This document shows, piece after piece, positions 34,404-43,559 of a DNA stretch of 64,000 bases. How positions within the stretch are numbered: position 1 is the first letter of the stretch; each line of letters opens with the position of its first letter. Both the position numbers and the translations under genes were made by a program. Below the pieces are notes generated by a model that did not search any database, had not been told where the DNA came from, and was given only the letters and a program-made list of their open reading frames with translations. The DNA comes from CBDAPI01 sp964565865. GTDB taxonomy: Bacteria > Acidobacteriota > UBA6911 > RPQK01 > CBDAPI01. The stretch covers positions 10,220 through 74,219 of the forward strand of contig CAZMGM010000010.1 in the NCBI GenBank assembly GCA_964565865.1, read 5' to 3'.

Positions 34404-35743
34404 GTCCTCCTTTTTTCTTCCGCTGTATCAATTCGGACTGTGGAAGAGAATTCGACGTTCATCTGAACATCTACGAGTGCCCCGACTGTCACGACCTGCT
34501 GGATCTCGTCTACAATTTTCCGGACCTCGATCCTGACGAGCTTAAGGCTACATTTCGAAAGCGCCGTCAATCCTATTACCCCCTGGACCAGAGCGGAGTG
34601 TGGCGGTTTCGCGAGTTTCTCCCTTTCGAGAAGGGCGACTATGACCTGGCCGTGACGTTCGGAGAAGGGAACAACCCCGTGGTCGACGCTCCAAGGGCAG
34701 CCGAATACATCGGCCTTGACTCGCTCAGCGTGAAACACCTTGGGTGGAACCCGACTGGGTCTTTTAAAGACTACGGGATGACGGTAGGGGTGACCCAGGC
34801 TCGTAAGCTGGGAGTGAGTGCCGTGGCCTGTGCCTCGACTGGCAACACTTCCTCGTCTATGGCCGCTTATGCGGCCCGGGCCGGTCTCAAGGCGATCGTA
34901 TTCATCCCCGAGGGCCAGATTGCTTTTGGGAAACTGGCCCAGACTATGGAGTACGGCGCCGTGACCGTGCAGATTGAGGGGGATTTCGATGCAGCGATGC
35001 AACTGGTTCGGGAGCTTACTTCGTCAACTGGAATCTACCTCCTGAACTCGATCAACCCCTTTCGAGTGGAGGGTCAGAAGACGGTGGCAATCGAGCTCCT
35101 CGATCAGCTCGACTGGCAGGTGCCTGATCGGATTGTCTTACCTGGAGGCAATCTCGGTCACAGCGCTGCCCTGGGAAAGGCATTTTACGAGTTGCGGCAG
35201 CTGGGCTTGATCGATAGCATTCCCAGGCTCACGATTATGCAGGCTTCCGGTGCCTCGCCCCTCCATTCGATGCTGGCCTCGGGCCTGGAAACACTTCGGC
35301 CCTTTACATCGGCCAGAACGCGCGCCACTGCTATCAAAATCGGCAGCCCGGTAAGCTGGAAAAAGGCGCTTCGCTCTCTGGAGCTTTCTGATGGCTGGTG
35401 CGACGCGGTGAACGAACAGGAAATTGCCGATGCGAAAGCGATTCTGGGGCGCGACGGGATTGGTTGTGAACCGGCTTCCGCAACCACCGTAGCAGGACTC
35501 AAGAAGCTTCTGGAAGCCAATCATGAAGAAGACCCCGTGACCATCCACCGGGGGGAGAGGGTAGTGGCCATTCTCACGGGACACCAACTCAAGGACCCCG
35601 AGTACACTGCGAACTACCATTTCGGAAAACTCGAGCTCGACTCCCGCGACGGTGACTCCCAGGAGATCGAGTCAAAATTCTCCAATCCCCCTCTCCGGGT
35701 GTCGCCCGATATTGACAAGATACGGGCTTTGCTACAGCTTTAG
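34400..35743 (+). CDS. thrC: Threonine synthase
   Basis: PLP enzyme converting O-phosphohomoserine to threonine. 447 residues. The N-terminal zinc-ribbon-like part has CINSDCGREFDVHLNIYECPDCHDLL (CxxxxC, CxxC). The PLP Lys lies in NPTGSFKDYGM, and the phosphate/substrate loop in CASTGNTSSSMAAYAARAG. GGNLGHSAALGKAF forms the second phosphate-binding part. Start ATG is within ATGA, coupled to the TlpA-like gene, an odd pairing functionally. Confidence 0.94.
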   Translation: MSPPFFFRCINSDCGREFDVHLNIYECPDCHDLLDLVYNFPDLDPDELKATFRKRRQSYYPLDQSGVWRFREFLPFEKGDYDLAVTFGEGNNPVVDAPRAAEYIGLDSLSVKHLGWNPTGSFKDYGMTVGVTQARKLGVSAVACASTGNTSSSMAAYAARAGLKAIVFIPEGQIAFGKLAQTMEYGAVTVQIEGDFDAAMQLVRELTSSTGIYLLNSINPFRVEGQKTVAIELLDQLDWQVPDRIVLPGGNLGHSAALGKAFYELRQLGLIDSIPRLTIMQASGASPLHSMLASGLETLRPFTSARTRATAIKIGSPVSWKKALRSLELSDGWCDAVNEQEIADAKAILGRDGIGCEPASATTVAGLKKLLEANHEEDPVTIHRGERVVAILTGHQLKDPEYTANYHFGKLELDSRDGDSQEIESKFSNPPLRVSPDIDKIRALLQL

Positions 35744-35779
35744 TCGCAGTGAGGCGCACTGTGACATAATCTTGTTTCC

Positions 35780-36163
35780 ATGAGTAAAGAGATCAACCGT
35801 GGAATTCAGGTGAAAGTGAAGAGCTTTCACATTCCAGAGCGAAGCCGGCCCGACCAGAACTACTATTTCTTCGCCTATCAGGTCACTATCTCCAACCTTG
35901 GCTCGAGGACTGCTCAGCTGGTGAGCCGCAAATGGATTATCACGGACGCGGAGGGGCATGTGGAAACCGTCGAGGGGCTCGGCGTAGTCGGGGAGCAACC
36001 GGTTCTCAAGCCCGGGGATTCCTTTCAGTACACCAGCTTCTGCCCTCTCAAGACCCCAGTTGGGTCCATGCATGGAGAGTACCGAATGGTGGGCGAAGAC
36101 GAAGAGCAGTTCGAAGCTGAGATTGCTCCCTTCAGCCTGGCCGTTCCCACCGCTGTCAACTGA
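35780..36163 (+). CDS. apaG: ApaG-domain protein
   Basis: 127 residues, the normal length of stand-alone ApaG: IQVKVKSFHIPERSRPDQNY at the start, then FFAYQVTISNLGSRTAQLVS, and SRKWIITDAEGHVETVEGLG and PVGSMHGEYRMVGEDEEQFEA. The fibronectin-III-like fold occurs in proteins tied to Co2+/Mg2+ resistance and in F-box proteins; its biochemical role is not settled. CATAAT ends nine bases before ATG and no Shine-Dalgarno is seen. Confidence 0.92.
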   Translation: MSKEINRGIQVKVKSFHIPERSRPDQNYYFFAYQVTISNLGSRTAQLVSRKWIITDAEGHVETVEGLGVVGEQPVLKPGDSFQYTSFCPLKTPVGSMHGEYRMVGEDEEQFEAEIAPFSLAVPTAVN

Positions 36164-36214
36164 TGTAAAAGGGCGCGTTCGTCTGGCCATTAACGGGACC
36201 GGAGCAATAAAACC

Positions 36215-37261
36215 ATGACCTCCAACAGGGACCAGGGCAGCCGTGAGGCTGCCGAGAAACAGTCCATCGTGGTGAAGGGGATACCCGGGACGGTGCCCAG
36301 GGGGATCGCCGACTTGTGCACAGCCCGTCTCGTGGAGGCGGTGCGGGAATTGATGGAACTATCCGGCCTTGGTGAGGTAAAGCTTTTGGTGGGCAGCAAC
36401 GAGGTTGCCTCCCGGGAGCAACCTGTCGAGCCTCGAGGAGCCGGGAGGGAAGATGAGGTCTCGGTGGAAGAAAGGGCGGAGCAGTATGTTTCGCGACAAC
36501 CATTTTATGGTTTTGATTTTCTGGTGGTGCCTCAAGAATTGCGGGAGAGCCTGCTTTCTGCCGTTGACCTGGTCAGCCTGGAAGCACTCGTCTTCGACCG
36601 CTGGAATCTGAAGGCTATCGAGCCCTTCCCGCGAACAGCTCTGAACTTCCACGGCCCTCCAGGAACCGGAAAAACTCTGGCGGCTCATGCTCTGGCTGCG
36701 TACCTGAAGCGTCCCATTCTGCTAGCCAGCTATGGACAGATCGAAAGCAAATACGTGGGGGACGGAGCCAAGAATATCGAGGCGGTCTTTTTCGCTGCCC
36801 GCAGAGACAAGGCCGTTCTCTTTATCGACGAGGCCGATTCCTTGCTTTCCCGGCGCCTGACCAACGTAACGCAGGGAGCGGAACAGGCCATTAACTCGAT
36901 GCGAAGTCAACTCCTGGTCTGCCTGGAACAGTTTACCGGCATCGCGATTTTTGCGACCAACCTGGTTGAGAACTACGACAGGGGATTCGAAACCCGGGTC
37001 CGAAATCTTTACTTCCCCCTGCCCGACCAGGATTCACGGCGGGAGATCTGGCAGCGGCACCTGCCCGAACAGCTGCCCCTGGCCGGGGATGTTTCGATCG
37101 ATGAACTTGCCAAGATCAACCATGTATGCGGTCGGGACATTAAGAACGCCGTTATCGACGCCGCACTGCGTGCGGCCAGGGGGGACCAGGCGTCTGTCTC
37201 ACAGAAGGATCTGTTTGGTGCCATAGAGCGAGTCAAGTCCGCCCGTATCGAGCTCGGATAG
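36215..37261 (+). CDS. AAA+ ATPase
   Basis: 348 residues with one AAA module: Walker A FHGPPGTGKTLAAHALA, pore-like loop YGQIESKYVGDGAKN, Walker B VLFIDEADSLLSRR, sensor 1 IFATN, and an arginine-finger region (RGFETRVRNLYFPLP). The first 130 residues are specific to this protein and may hold a substrate-binding domain (GIPGTVPRGIADLCTARLVEAV). It is closest to the spastin/ClpX-like 'SpoVK' class of single-AAA proteins. It follows apaG by 51 bases. Client unknown. Confidence 0.85.
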   Translation: MTSNRDQGSREAAEKQSIVVKGIPGTVPRGIADLCTARLVEAVRELMELSGLGEVKLLVGSNEVASREQPVEPRGAGREDEVSVEERAEQYVSRQPFYGFDFLVVPQELRESLLSAVDLVSLEALVFDRWNLKAIEPFPRTALNFHGPPGTGKTLAAHALAAYLKRPILLASYGQIESKYVGDGAKNIEAVFFAARRDKAVLFIDEADSLLSRRLTNVTQGAEQAINSMRSQLLVCLEQFTGIAIFATNLVENYDRGFETRVRNLYFPLPDQDSRREIWQRHLPEQLPLAGDVSIDELAKINHVCGRDIKNAVIDAALRAARGDQASVSQKDLFGAIERVKSARIELG

Positions 37262-37283
37262 TTGTTGGGAGATCCACCCTGGA

Positions 37284-37320
37284 GCGCGACCGCGCGCGAC
37301 TTTTACCACGGACTGCTAGA
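37284..37320 (+). repeat. Dispersed intergenic repeat, full copy B
   Basis: Begins GCGCGACCGCGCGCGACTTT and continues TACCACGGACTGCTAGA. Nearly identical to 22411-22449. It lies between the convergent ends of the AAA ATPase and the decayed gene that follows. Confidence 0.6.
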
Positions 37321-37678
37321 GCCGTCGGGCGGTAAGCTGGCGGGTTGCTTCTCGAGTCTTCTGAACCAGGTGAAGTACTTCCTCCAGAAGCTCCCCCGTA
37401 TAATGAAGCGTGAGGTCGGTTTTCCCGACGGAGAGGGTAACTTTGAAAGATAGAGCCACGCCCTGCACTTGACCGTTCTCTACAGGCAGGGATCCTCTTC
37501 CCAAAACTACGGTCCCCTCCAAACGCCCTTCTTTCTCCTTGAATTGGCAAGTTACTGTTCTCTGGTCGCCGCGGGCGCCTTGGAATTCAGTCTGTCAAGA
37601 GCCTTCAATGCCATGGGCAGCGAGAAGGGGAAGCTGAGAGAATAAGCTGATGGCAGCTGCGAGCAGTGTTTTCCGTAT
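37316..37678 (-). pseudogene. Decayed secreted-protein gene
   Basis: One frame encodes a good signal peptide (IRKTLLAAAISLFSQLPLLA), then GIEGS, a TGA (minus 37597-37595), then QTEFQGARGDQRTVTCQFKE and GSLPVENGQVQGVALSFKVT with KTDLTLHYTG. This matches small secreted domains with the pattern GxWxAEFxG and PVENGKVxG, where the TGA sits exactly at the expected tryptophan. The would-be start is ATA instead of ATG. So two single-base changes (ATG to ATA, TGG to TGA) explain the loss. Family recalled only from pattern; no name given. Confidence 0.6.
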
Positions 37679-37685
37679 GGGGAGT

Positions 37686-38129
37686 CTAGTGGACTGTAAC
37701 GCGTGAATCGTTGTCCGATCCGCTTTGGGAACTGAGGCGCCGCCTTTTGCGCTCGACATGGCGACGATGGCGTTCTTCCCACCGGGCCAGTTGATCCTTG
37801 TATAGGGACCTCTGGTCACTATCGAGCAGCGGCTCGATAGCGTTCTGGGACTGAGAGAGGAGTTCATGAATTCGGGGGACCATACCTTTTCGGAGCTCAG
37901 CAAGTTCCGAGCGGCACTGTTCCAGAATCTTCTCGACCGAACCCCACTGCTCATCAGTGAGATCCATTCCCGAGTAGAACGAGTGTGAGAGTGGGGAGGT
38001 CTTGCCCTGGTATGATTTTTTCTCGTCAGCGGTGGGCCTCAGATCGAGAGTGTTGGACACGATGGCACCCGTGAGGAAACCCAGAGAAAAAAGTAACGCC
38101 ACACCTACGAAACGCTTCCAGAAACTCAT
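37686..38129 (-). CDS. Spy/CpxP-like periplasmic protein (LTXXQ-type)
   Basis: 147 residues. MSFWKRFVGVALLFSLGFLTGAIV is a membrane anchor or signal. The rest is helical and charged, with GMDLTDEQWGSVEKILEQCR (an LTxxQ-like motif) and a second helix hairpin (IEPLLDSDQRSLYKDQLARW), as in Spy/CpxP/ZraP sensors that bind unfolded proteins or metals. It starts one base after the anti-sigma stop, with a G-rich binding site inside that gene's end. The operon sigma-antisigma-sensor suggests envelope-stress feedback. Confidence 0.75.
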   Translation of the reverse strand: MSFWKRFVGVALLFSLGFLTGAIVSNTLDLRPTADEKKSYQGKTSPLSHSFYSGMDLTDEQWGSVEKILEQCRSELAELRKGMVPRIHELLSQSQNAIEPLLDSDQRSLYKDQLARWEERHRRHVERKRRRLSSQSGSDNDSRVTVH

Positions 38130-38130
38130 T

Positions 38131-38484
38131 TCATCCCCCCCCTTCCGCATGCAGGATTGCCTCGACTATCGTGTCTCCCTCCAGGTTTTCACTCAAAAGC
38201 ACCACTACTTCGTCATCACCATCCGGAATAGTGGGCCCTGCAGACTGGTAGCCTACCAGCAGCGTGAGGCACATCAGAAAACTGCAGATTCCGGTTACCG
38301 GAGCCAACCTCCAGCACCAGACCCCGAGAGTCTGCGGCTCGATACGAACACCCTCTCTCAGCTTCTGGTAAAAACCTACAAGGAAGGTCTCATCCTCGCT
38401 GTGTTCAGAAAACTTCACCTGGCGGAAAACTCTCTCCAGGAATAGCTCCACCTCTTTCCACTGTTCTCGCTTTCTTGCAGGCAT
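38131..38484 (-). CDS. Probable membrane anti-sigma factor
   Basis: 117 residues with a single membrane helix (LAPVTGICSFLMCLTLLVGYQ). The N-terminal cytoplasmic part is short and charged (REQWKEVELFLERVFRQVKF), without an obvious zinc anti-sigma motif. It lies three bases after the ECF sigma gene and ahead of the Spy-like gene, the usual place of the cognate anti-sigma. Function is inferred from position and topology, not from a family match. Confidence 0.6.
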   Translation of the reverse strand: MPARKREQWKEVELFLERVFRQVKFSEHSEDETFLVGFYQKLREGVRIEPQTLGVWCWRLAPVTGICSFLMCLTLLVGYQSAGPTIPDGDDEVVVLLSENLEGDTIVEAILHAEGGG

Positions 38485-38487
38485 AGT

Positions 38488-39171
38488 TCATTCCTCGCGG
38501 ACAATCTCTAGCTGATTCAAGTAGTTCCGCAGAGCGCGGCGGGCCCGAAATGCCCTCACCTTGACATTCGTGTTACTCCATCCCAACGTCGAAGCAACTT
38601 CCTTGACGCTTCGTCCTTCCCCGTAAATCAGGTGCAGGACCAGACGGTCCTTTGGAGCTATTCGCTGGAGGACCTTGCTGATAAGCTCCTTTGCGACCAG
38701 GTGGTCTCGGAAGCGAGGCTCTGAATAGGTTCCCTCCCGATACAACTTCCTTTCCAGCCAGTCCTGCTCTGTCCGTGTAAGGTCCGTCTCGGTTTGCTGA
38801 GGTCTCCGTGCCTGCTTGCGCATCTGATCCAGGCAGAGATTAATCGTGATCCGGTACAGCCAATTTCGAAAAGGAACACCCGGCCTAAGCTTTTCCATAT
38901 TCGTAAAGGCCCGAACAAAGGCATCCTGAGCCATATCCTCGGCGTCAGCAGCATCAGGGAAAAAACGCCAGGCTACGGCGGTTATCTTGCGTCGATAGCG
39001 CAAAACCAGACTGTCAAAGGCGGTCAGGTCACCGGCTTGCATCCTTTTCACTAGCTCTTCGTCGGCCACCTGCGCCGGGACAGACGAATTCCCGAACTCA
39101 GAAACCGATGCTACGTCCGGGCTCGATACCGCCACGCGATAGTGTCCGCTGTTTGCCATTACGCTGAGCAT
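38488..39171 (-). CDS. ECF-type RNA polymerase sigma factor
   Basis: 227 residues. Region 2 is LVLRYRRKITAVAWRFFPDA through EDMAQDAFVRAFTNMEKLR and FRNWLYRITINLCLDQMRK. Region 4 is LVLHLIYGEGRSVKEVASTL through TNVKVRAFRARRALR. A 40-residue N-terminal tail precedes region 2. It directs a stress regulon, very likely controlled by the downstream anti-sigma candidate. ATG 39171 is used; a second ATG four codons later is also possible. Confidence 0.93.
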   Translation of the reverse strand: MLSVMANSGHYRVAVSSPDVASVSEFGNSSVPAQVADEELVKRMQAGDLTAFDSLVLRYRRKITAVAWRFFPDAADAEDMAQDAFVRAFTNMEKLRPGVPFRNWLYRITINLCLDQMRKQARRPQQTETDLTRTEQDWLERKLYREGTYSEPRFRDHLVAKELISKVLQRIAPKDRLVLHLIYGEGRSVKEVASTLGWSNTNVKVRAFRARRALRNYLNQLEIVREE

Positions 39172-39359
39172 CTAGATTACAACAGCTACAAAAAAAACGC
39201 TCCGGCGGTTGGATTGGTTACATTCGGAGAGGGCCTGGTTAGCGTTTGACCGTTACTGGTTTCCTGTTTGAAAGTTGCAGGTTCTTGGAAATTTACCCTG
39301 GGGACGGGAGACCCGTGGGACTGTCAACGCGGGCTGCGTCTTTGCTGTATCATTCAGTT

Positions 39360-39953
39360 ATGAGTCGGTGGTCGTTTACAGGCGGGATTTTCCTGTTGGC
39401 AGTCGGCTTTGTCAGTGCTAAATACAAGATCAAGGACATTCCGGTCAAGGCGGCCGCCGAATACCCGTCTCATCAGTCACTTCAGAATATCGTCATCGGG
39501 GCTGAGGCCTTCGACCGGCAAGACGAAATCCTGTCGGCCTTTGATACTAAGAAACTTCACGAGAAAGGGATCATGCCCGTATTCGTGGTGGTCGAAAACA
39601 ACAATGAGTTCGCGATTCGGATCTCAGGAAAAGACATCTACTTGAACGATGCCGGCCACAACTATCCGTCATTACCGTACACACGGGTTCTTCTGAGCAT
39701 CGCCAAGAAAAAGAAATCAACTTATCCGATCCACGACGACATCTTCCTGGGCCAGCTCAAGAATAAGAACATGGTGGCCGACTTCGAGAGAAAGGATTTT
39801 GGTGAAAGACTGATCCCTCCACACGGTAGCGATTCGGGAGTGGTCTTCTTTGAATGGTTGCAGCTTCAGGACGATACTCGAATCTACATTTCGAACATCA
39901 CCAATCTCGACTCTCAGGAGAGTCTGATGTTCTTTGAATTCCCGCTTCAATGA
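39360..39953 (+). CDS. Secreted hypothetical protein
   Basis: 197 residues from ATG 39360, chosen because TATCAT ends six bases upstream and the signal peptide starts here (SRWSFTGGIFLLAVGFVSA). The mature part has no motif I know: it contains GIMPVFVVVENNNEFAIRIS (an immunoglobulin-like strand pattern), a lysine cluster KKKKS, and VVFFEWLQLQDDTRIYISNI. It probably forms a beta-sandwich in the periplasm or outer membrane. Followed 34 bases later by two M16 peptidase genes. Confidence 0.7.
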   Translation: MSRWSFTGGIFLLAVGFVSAKYKIKDIPVKAAAEYPSHQSLQNIVIGAEAFDRQDEILSAFDTKKLHEKGIMPVFVVVENNNEFAIRISGKDIYLNDAGHNYPSLPYTRVLLSIAKKKKSTYPIHDDIFLGQLKNKNMVADFERKDFGERLIPPHGSDSGVVFFEWLQLQDDTRIYISNITNLDSQESLMFFEFPLQ

Positions 39954-39987
39954 CTCGCAGCCGGCCACGGGCCGTCTCCCCTCTCTG

Positions 39988-41283
39988 ATGAGCAACATTT
40001 CTCCTTTGAGATTCAGTCAGGAAACCCTTAAGAACGGCCTGGACATCGTATTGCACGTTGACAGGCGGGTTCCGCTCGCCCATGTAACTCTGCACTACCG
40101 GGTCGGGTCCAGCCATGAAGAACCCGGCAAATCCGGGTTGGCTCACCTTTTCGAGCACATGATGTTCCAGGGCTCGGAAAACGTGGGAAAGGCCCAGCAC
40201 GGACGGCACGTCGATGCCGTGGGGGGTCGTTGGAACGCCAGCACCAGCAAGGATCGCACCGGCTATTTTGAAACGGTTCCTTCCAGCGCCCTGGAACTGG
40301 CTCTTTGGCTGGAAGCTGACCGCATGCGCTCCCTGCGAGTCACCGAGGAAAACTTTGAGAACCAGCGAAAGACCGTGATTGAGGAGAAGAAGCAAAGCTA
40401 CGACAATCGGCCCTATGGTGCGGCCCTCTTACGTTTTGACGCTCTCGCCTATGAGAACTGGGCGTATGCCCACCCCACTATCGGATCTGTGGACGACCTT
40501 AGAAAAGCAACGGTGGAGGACGCGGTGACCTTTCATCGGAAGCACTACGGGCCTGACAACGCGACCCTCGTGGTGGCCGGGGATATCTCCTTAAAAGAAA
40601 CACTCGGTTTGGTCCGGAGACATTTTGAAGACATCCATCCCGCTACTGATGCTCGACTTCCTGATTTGAGTGAACCCCCACAACAGAAGGAGAAGCTGGA
40701 GGTGATTAGAGACACACTGGCGCCACTTCCAGCCATTCACGTCGGGTACCACATGCCGCCAGCCGGATCTCCTGCTCACTATGCTCTTTCCATGCTCTCT
40801 CTCGTCCTGTCAAAAGGTGAATCTTCGCGACTCTATCGCCGCATGATCTATGACAATAACTGGGCTGCCAGCCTCTCGTCCGGTCCCACACTCTATCGTG
40901 GACCTCAGATGTTCGTTTTCTGGTGCCAGGTTCAGGAAAGCGCCCGAGCGCGGAGCGTTCAAAAGGCCCTCGAGGAGGAGGTTCTCCGCACCACAGAGAA
41001 GACGGTCTCGGATGTGGAGCTTGAAAAGGCGAGGAACCAGGTCCTTTACCGATTCGTTTCCAGTCGCGCCACCATTTACGGAAAAGGAGAAGCCTTGGCT
41101 CAGTACATGACCTTTTTTTCTGATCCCTCGCTCATCAACAACGAGGTGGACCGTTATCTGGGAGTAACTGCCGAGGAGATACAGAAGACAGCCCGTCAGT
41201 TCCTGGTCCCGGCCAATAGAACCACTGTGGTTGTCGAAACGGGGCCCTCACGCCAAGACCAGGAAAGAGCAGCGTCGCCATGA
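39988..41283 (+). CDS. M16-family zinc metallopeptidase (catalytic subunit)
   Basis: 431 residues from ATG 39988. The inverted zinc motif HxxEH is present in GLAHLFEHMMFQGSENVG (His, Glu, His), with the distal glutamate in NFENQRKTVIEEKKQSYDNR, as in pitrilysin and the mitochondrial processing peptidase beta subunit. The two M16 halves are visible (N-terminal catalytic; C-terminal from about residue 190, HVGYHMPP onward). It pairs with the next gene, whose ATG overlaps this stop. Predicted to degrade peptides in the cell envelope or cytoplasm; no signal peptide is evident. Confidence 0.93.
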   Translation: MSNISPLRFSQETLKNGLDIVLHVDRRVPLAHVTLHYRVGSSHEEPGKSGLAHLFEHMMFQGSENVGKAQHGRHVDAVGGRWNASTSKDRTGYFETVPSSALELALWLEADRMRSLRVTEENFENQRKTVIEEKKQSYDNRPYGAALLRFDALAYENWAYAHPTIGSVDDLRKATVEDAVTFHRKHYGPDNATLVVAGDISLKETLGLVRRHFEDIHPATDARLPDLSEPPQQKEKLEVIRDTLAPLPAIHVGYHMPPAGSPAHYALSMLSLVLSKGESSRLYRRMIYDNNWAASLSSGPTLYRGPQMFVFWCQVQESARARSVQKALEEEVLRTTEKTVSDVELEKARNQVLYRFVSSRATIYGKGEALAQYMTFFSDPSLINNEVDRYLGVTAEEIQKTARQFLVPANRTTVVVETGPSRQDQERAASP

Positions 41284-42647
41284 CCACCCATCCCGGTTAC
41301 CCAACCAGTCCACCTTCAGTAGGAACCTTGCCCAATGTTGATTACCCGTTCATTGAGGAAAGGCGGCTTCCGAACGGTCTGACCGTCATGGCCCTTCGAG
41401 AGGATCGGCTCCCCCGCGTCTCCATATGTCTGGGGGTTCCCGGGGGGCGGATCGGAAATCCCGGCAACAGTCTGGCCGCCCTGCAGGTGGGAACGGATCT
41501 GCTCTTCGAAGGCACCAGAAAGCGAACCTCCCGGCAACTGGCTGAGCAACTCGACCGATTTGCCATTCAGGCAGACACTGATGTCTACATGGAGTCCTGT
41601 CGGTTTTTCTTCGCAGTATTGGATTCGTACCTTAAGGAGGCCTTCCAGATTCTGGCAGAGGTTCTCCTTCAACCCTGTTATGACGCACTCGAGTTCGAAA
41701 AACTCAAGGTTCGCTGGACAAGTTTCCTGATCTCCGAGAGAGCACGGCCCGCGATTCTCGCCTCCGAGAGAACTATGGCTGCGCTTTTTCCCCGCCACCC
41801 TTACTCACGGGTCACCATCCCCCTGGATCATTTGAAGAATTTGACCCGGGAGGTTCTGGTCACTGTTTTAGAGCGCCGGATGGTTCCCAACAATGCCTAT
41901 CTACTACTGGCGGGACCGATCAGCCTGGAGGATGCCGTTGACCTCGCTGAGAGCCATCTCTCGGCCTGGGAGCCAGGCCAGGCCCAAGTGCTTACAGTGC
42001 CCGATGTGGCAGAGCCGGAGCCCGGCCAGGTATTGCTCGTACACCGTCCTTACTCTGTGCAGTCCCGCTTTGAGGTGGCCGGCCGGGGACCGGCTCGAAC
42101 GGCCCCCGATTACTTGGCCTTTGGCCTTGCCAATCAGGTGCTGGGAGGAGGAGCGAGTGCCCGCCTGTTTTTGAACCTGCGTGAGGATAAAGGCTACACT
42201 TACGGAGCTTATAGTCTGCTCCGGGGGTATATGGGATCCGGCTTCTACTCGGCAGCCGCCGATGTGCGATCAGAGGCGATTCCCGATGCCATTGGCCAGA
42301 CCCTGGACGAACTAAAGAGAATGCGGGAGGAGGAACCGGAGAAGTCGGAAGTGGAATTGGCCCGTGCCGAACTCATTGGTGGTTTTGTGCGCAGAATGGA
42401 AACGGCAACCGCCATGGGTGGGCTGGAGATGGACCGTCGCCTGGGGCAGCTTGACGAGGAATACTACCGGAACTACATCCCATCCCTGCAACAAATGACA
42501 CCGGCCACGGTGCTGGAATCTTCAGCGCACTACTTCGACCCGGAGAGAGTGGTCATCACGGTGGTGGGTGACGCAGACCAACTCCTTTGTCCGCTCCAGA
42601 GCCTCGGCACCGTAACGGTGTTTGACACACAGGGCCGCCGGCTCTGA
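41280..42647 (+). CDS. M16-family protein lacking the zinc motif (partner subunit)
   Basis: 455 residues, M16 fold from YPFIEERRLPNGLTVMALREDRLPRVSICL to the C-terminal LNLREDKGYTYGAYSLLRGY, which keeps the substrate-binding R/Y of family members. At the position of HxxEH it reads LQVGTDLLFEGT, with no zinc ligands, so it is catalytically dead alone and is expected to form a heterodimer with the upstream protein like the alpha subunit of the processing peptidase. ATG overlaps the upstream stop (ATGA). Confidence 0.92.
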   Translation: MTTHPGYPTSPPSVGTLPNVDYPFIEERRLPNGLTVMALREDRLPRVSICLGVPGGRIGNPGNSLAALQVGTDLLFEGTRKRTSRQLAEQLDRFAIQADTDVYMESCRFFFAVLDSYLKEAFQILAEVLLQPCYDALEFEKLKVRWTSFLISERARPAILASERTMAALFPRHPYSRVTIPLDHLKNLTREVLVTVLERRMVPNNAYLLLAGPISLEDAVDLAESHLSAWEPGQAQVLTVPDVAEPEPGQVLLVHRPYSVQSRFEVAGRGPARTAPDYLAFGLANQVLGGGASARLFLNLREDKGYTYGAYSLLRGYMGSGFYSAAADVRSEAIPDAIGQTLDELKRMREEEPEKSEVELARAELIGGFVRRMETATAMGGLEMDRRLGQLDEEYYRNYIPSLQQMTPATVLESSAHYFDPERVVITVVGDADQLLCPLQSLGTVTVFDTQGRRL

Positions 42648-42712
42648 TCGTGTTGCCGGATCAGGAGAGCAGAGCTCCAGAGCCGATTCAGATGCATGCT
42701 ACACTCTGCACG

Positions 42713-43495
42713 ATGAGCCAGGTCCTGATTCATCCCACTGCGGTGGTCGACCCCGGAGCCGAGATTGGATCCGGGGTGCAGGTCGGGCCTTATGCCGTGC
42801 TCGAGCAGGATACGGTGATCGGGGATAGATGCACCATTAGTGCGCATGCCGTAATCAAACAGCACACCATCCTCGGGAGCGGGAACCTGATTGCCGAAGG
42901 TGCGGTGCTGGGCGGTGAGCCCCAGGATCTCAAGTACTCGGGCAAGCGCTCCTATCTGCAAATTGGCAACCGAAACGTCTTTCGGGAAAACGTGACTGTG
43001 AATCGCGCCACCGAGCCCGAGGGCCGCACCAAGATTGGCCACAGCTGCTTCCTCATGGCTTATTCTCATGTTGCCCACGAGTGCATCGTAGGAAACCATG
43101 TTGTCCTGGCCAACAATGTGGCCCTGGCCGGTCACGTTACGCTCGGGGACCATGCCTTCCTGGCAGGAGGTGCGGGGGTTCATCAGTTTTGCCACGTCGG
43201 CAAGATGTCGATGATCGGGGGACAGGCCAAGGTCGTGCAGGATGTGCTCCCCTTTTTTCTAGTCGACGGGGCGCCAGCCGTTCATCGCAGCCTCAACCTG
43301 GTGGGACTAAGGCGCAGCCGGCTGAGTAAAGCACACCTGCGGAGCCTGAAAAAGGCCTACCGAATGCTCGCCTCCACCGAACTGAAACTGGCAGGGAAGC
43401 TCGAGGAGCTGAAATCCAGGGATTCTCCTTTGTTGGCCGAGTTAGCCAATTTCATCGAATCTTCTGAGCGGGGTATCTGTAGCTTTTCCCAGTGA
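42713..43495 (+). CDS. lpxA: UDP-N-acetylglucosamine acyltransferase LpxA
   Basis: First step of lipid A synthesis: transfers a hydroxyacyl chain from ACP to the 3-OH of UDP-GlcNAc. 260 residues of hexapeptide-repeat left-handed beta helix: IHPTAVVDPGAEIGSGVQVG, GRTKIGHSCFLMAYSHVAHE with the catalytic His, GQAKVVQDVLPFFLVDGAPA, and a helical C-terminal end. ATG 42713 has TACACT seven bases upstream and no Shine-Dalgarno. Here it stands apart from other lpx genes. It shows the organism has lipid A. Confidence 0.95.
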   Translation: MSQVLIHPTAVVDPGAEIGSGVQVGPYAVLEQDTVIGDRCTISAHAVIKQHTILGSGNLIAEGAVLGGEPQDLKYSGKRSYLQIGNRNVFRENVTVNRATEPEGRTKIGHSCFLMAYSHVAHECIVGNHVVLANNVALAGHVTLGDHAFLAGGAGVHQFCHVGKMSMIGGQAKVVQDVLPFFLVDGAPAVHRSLNLVGLRRSRLSKAHLRSLKKAYRMLASTELKLAGKLEELKSRDSPLLAELANFIESSERGICSFSQ

Positions 43496-43559
43496 AGCGA
43501 CAGACTCGGGATGTCCGGGGGCTATGCCGGTGTTCTCGTCGGCCTTCGTTTTCCGTTGC

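Noticed and set aside
37595..37597. TGA in the secreted-protein remnant as a third selenocysteine
   Set aside because: The position corresponds to Trp, no redox Cys context exists, and no SECIS-like hairpin is evident.
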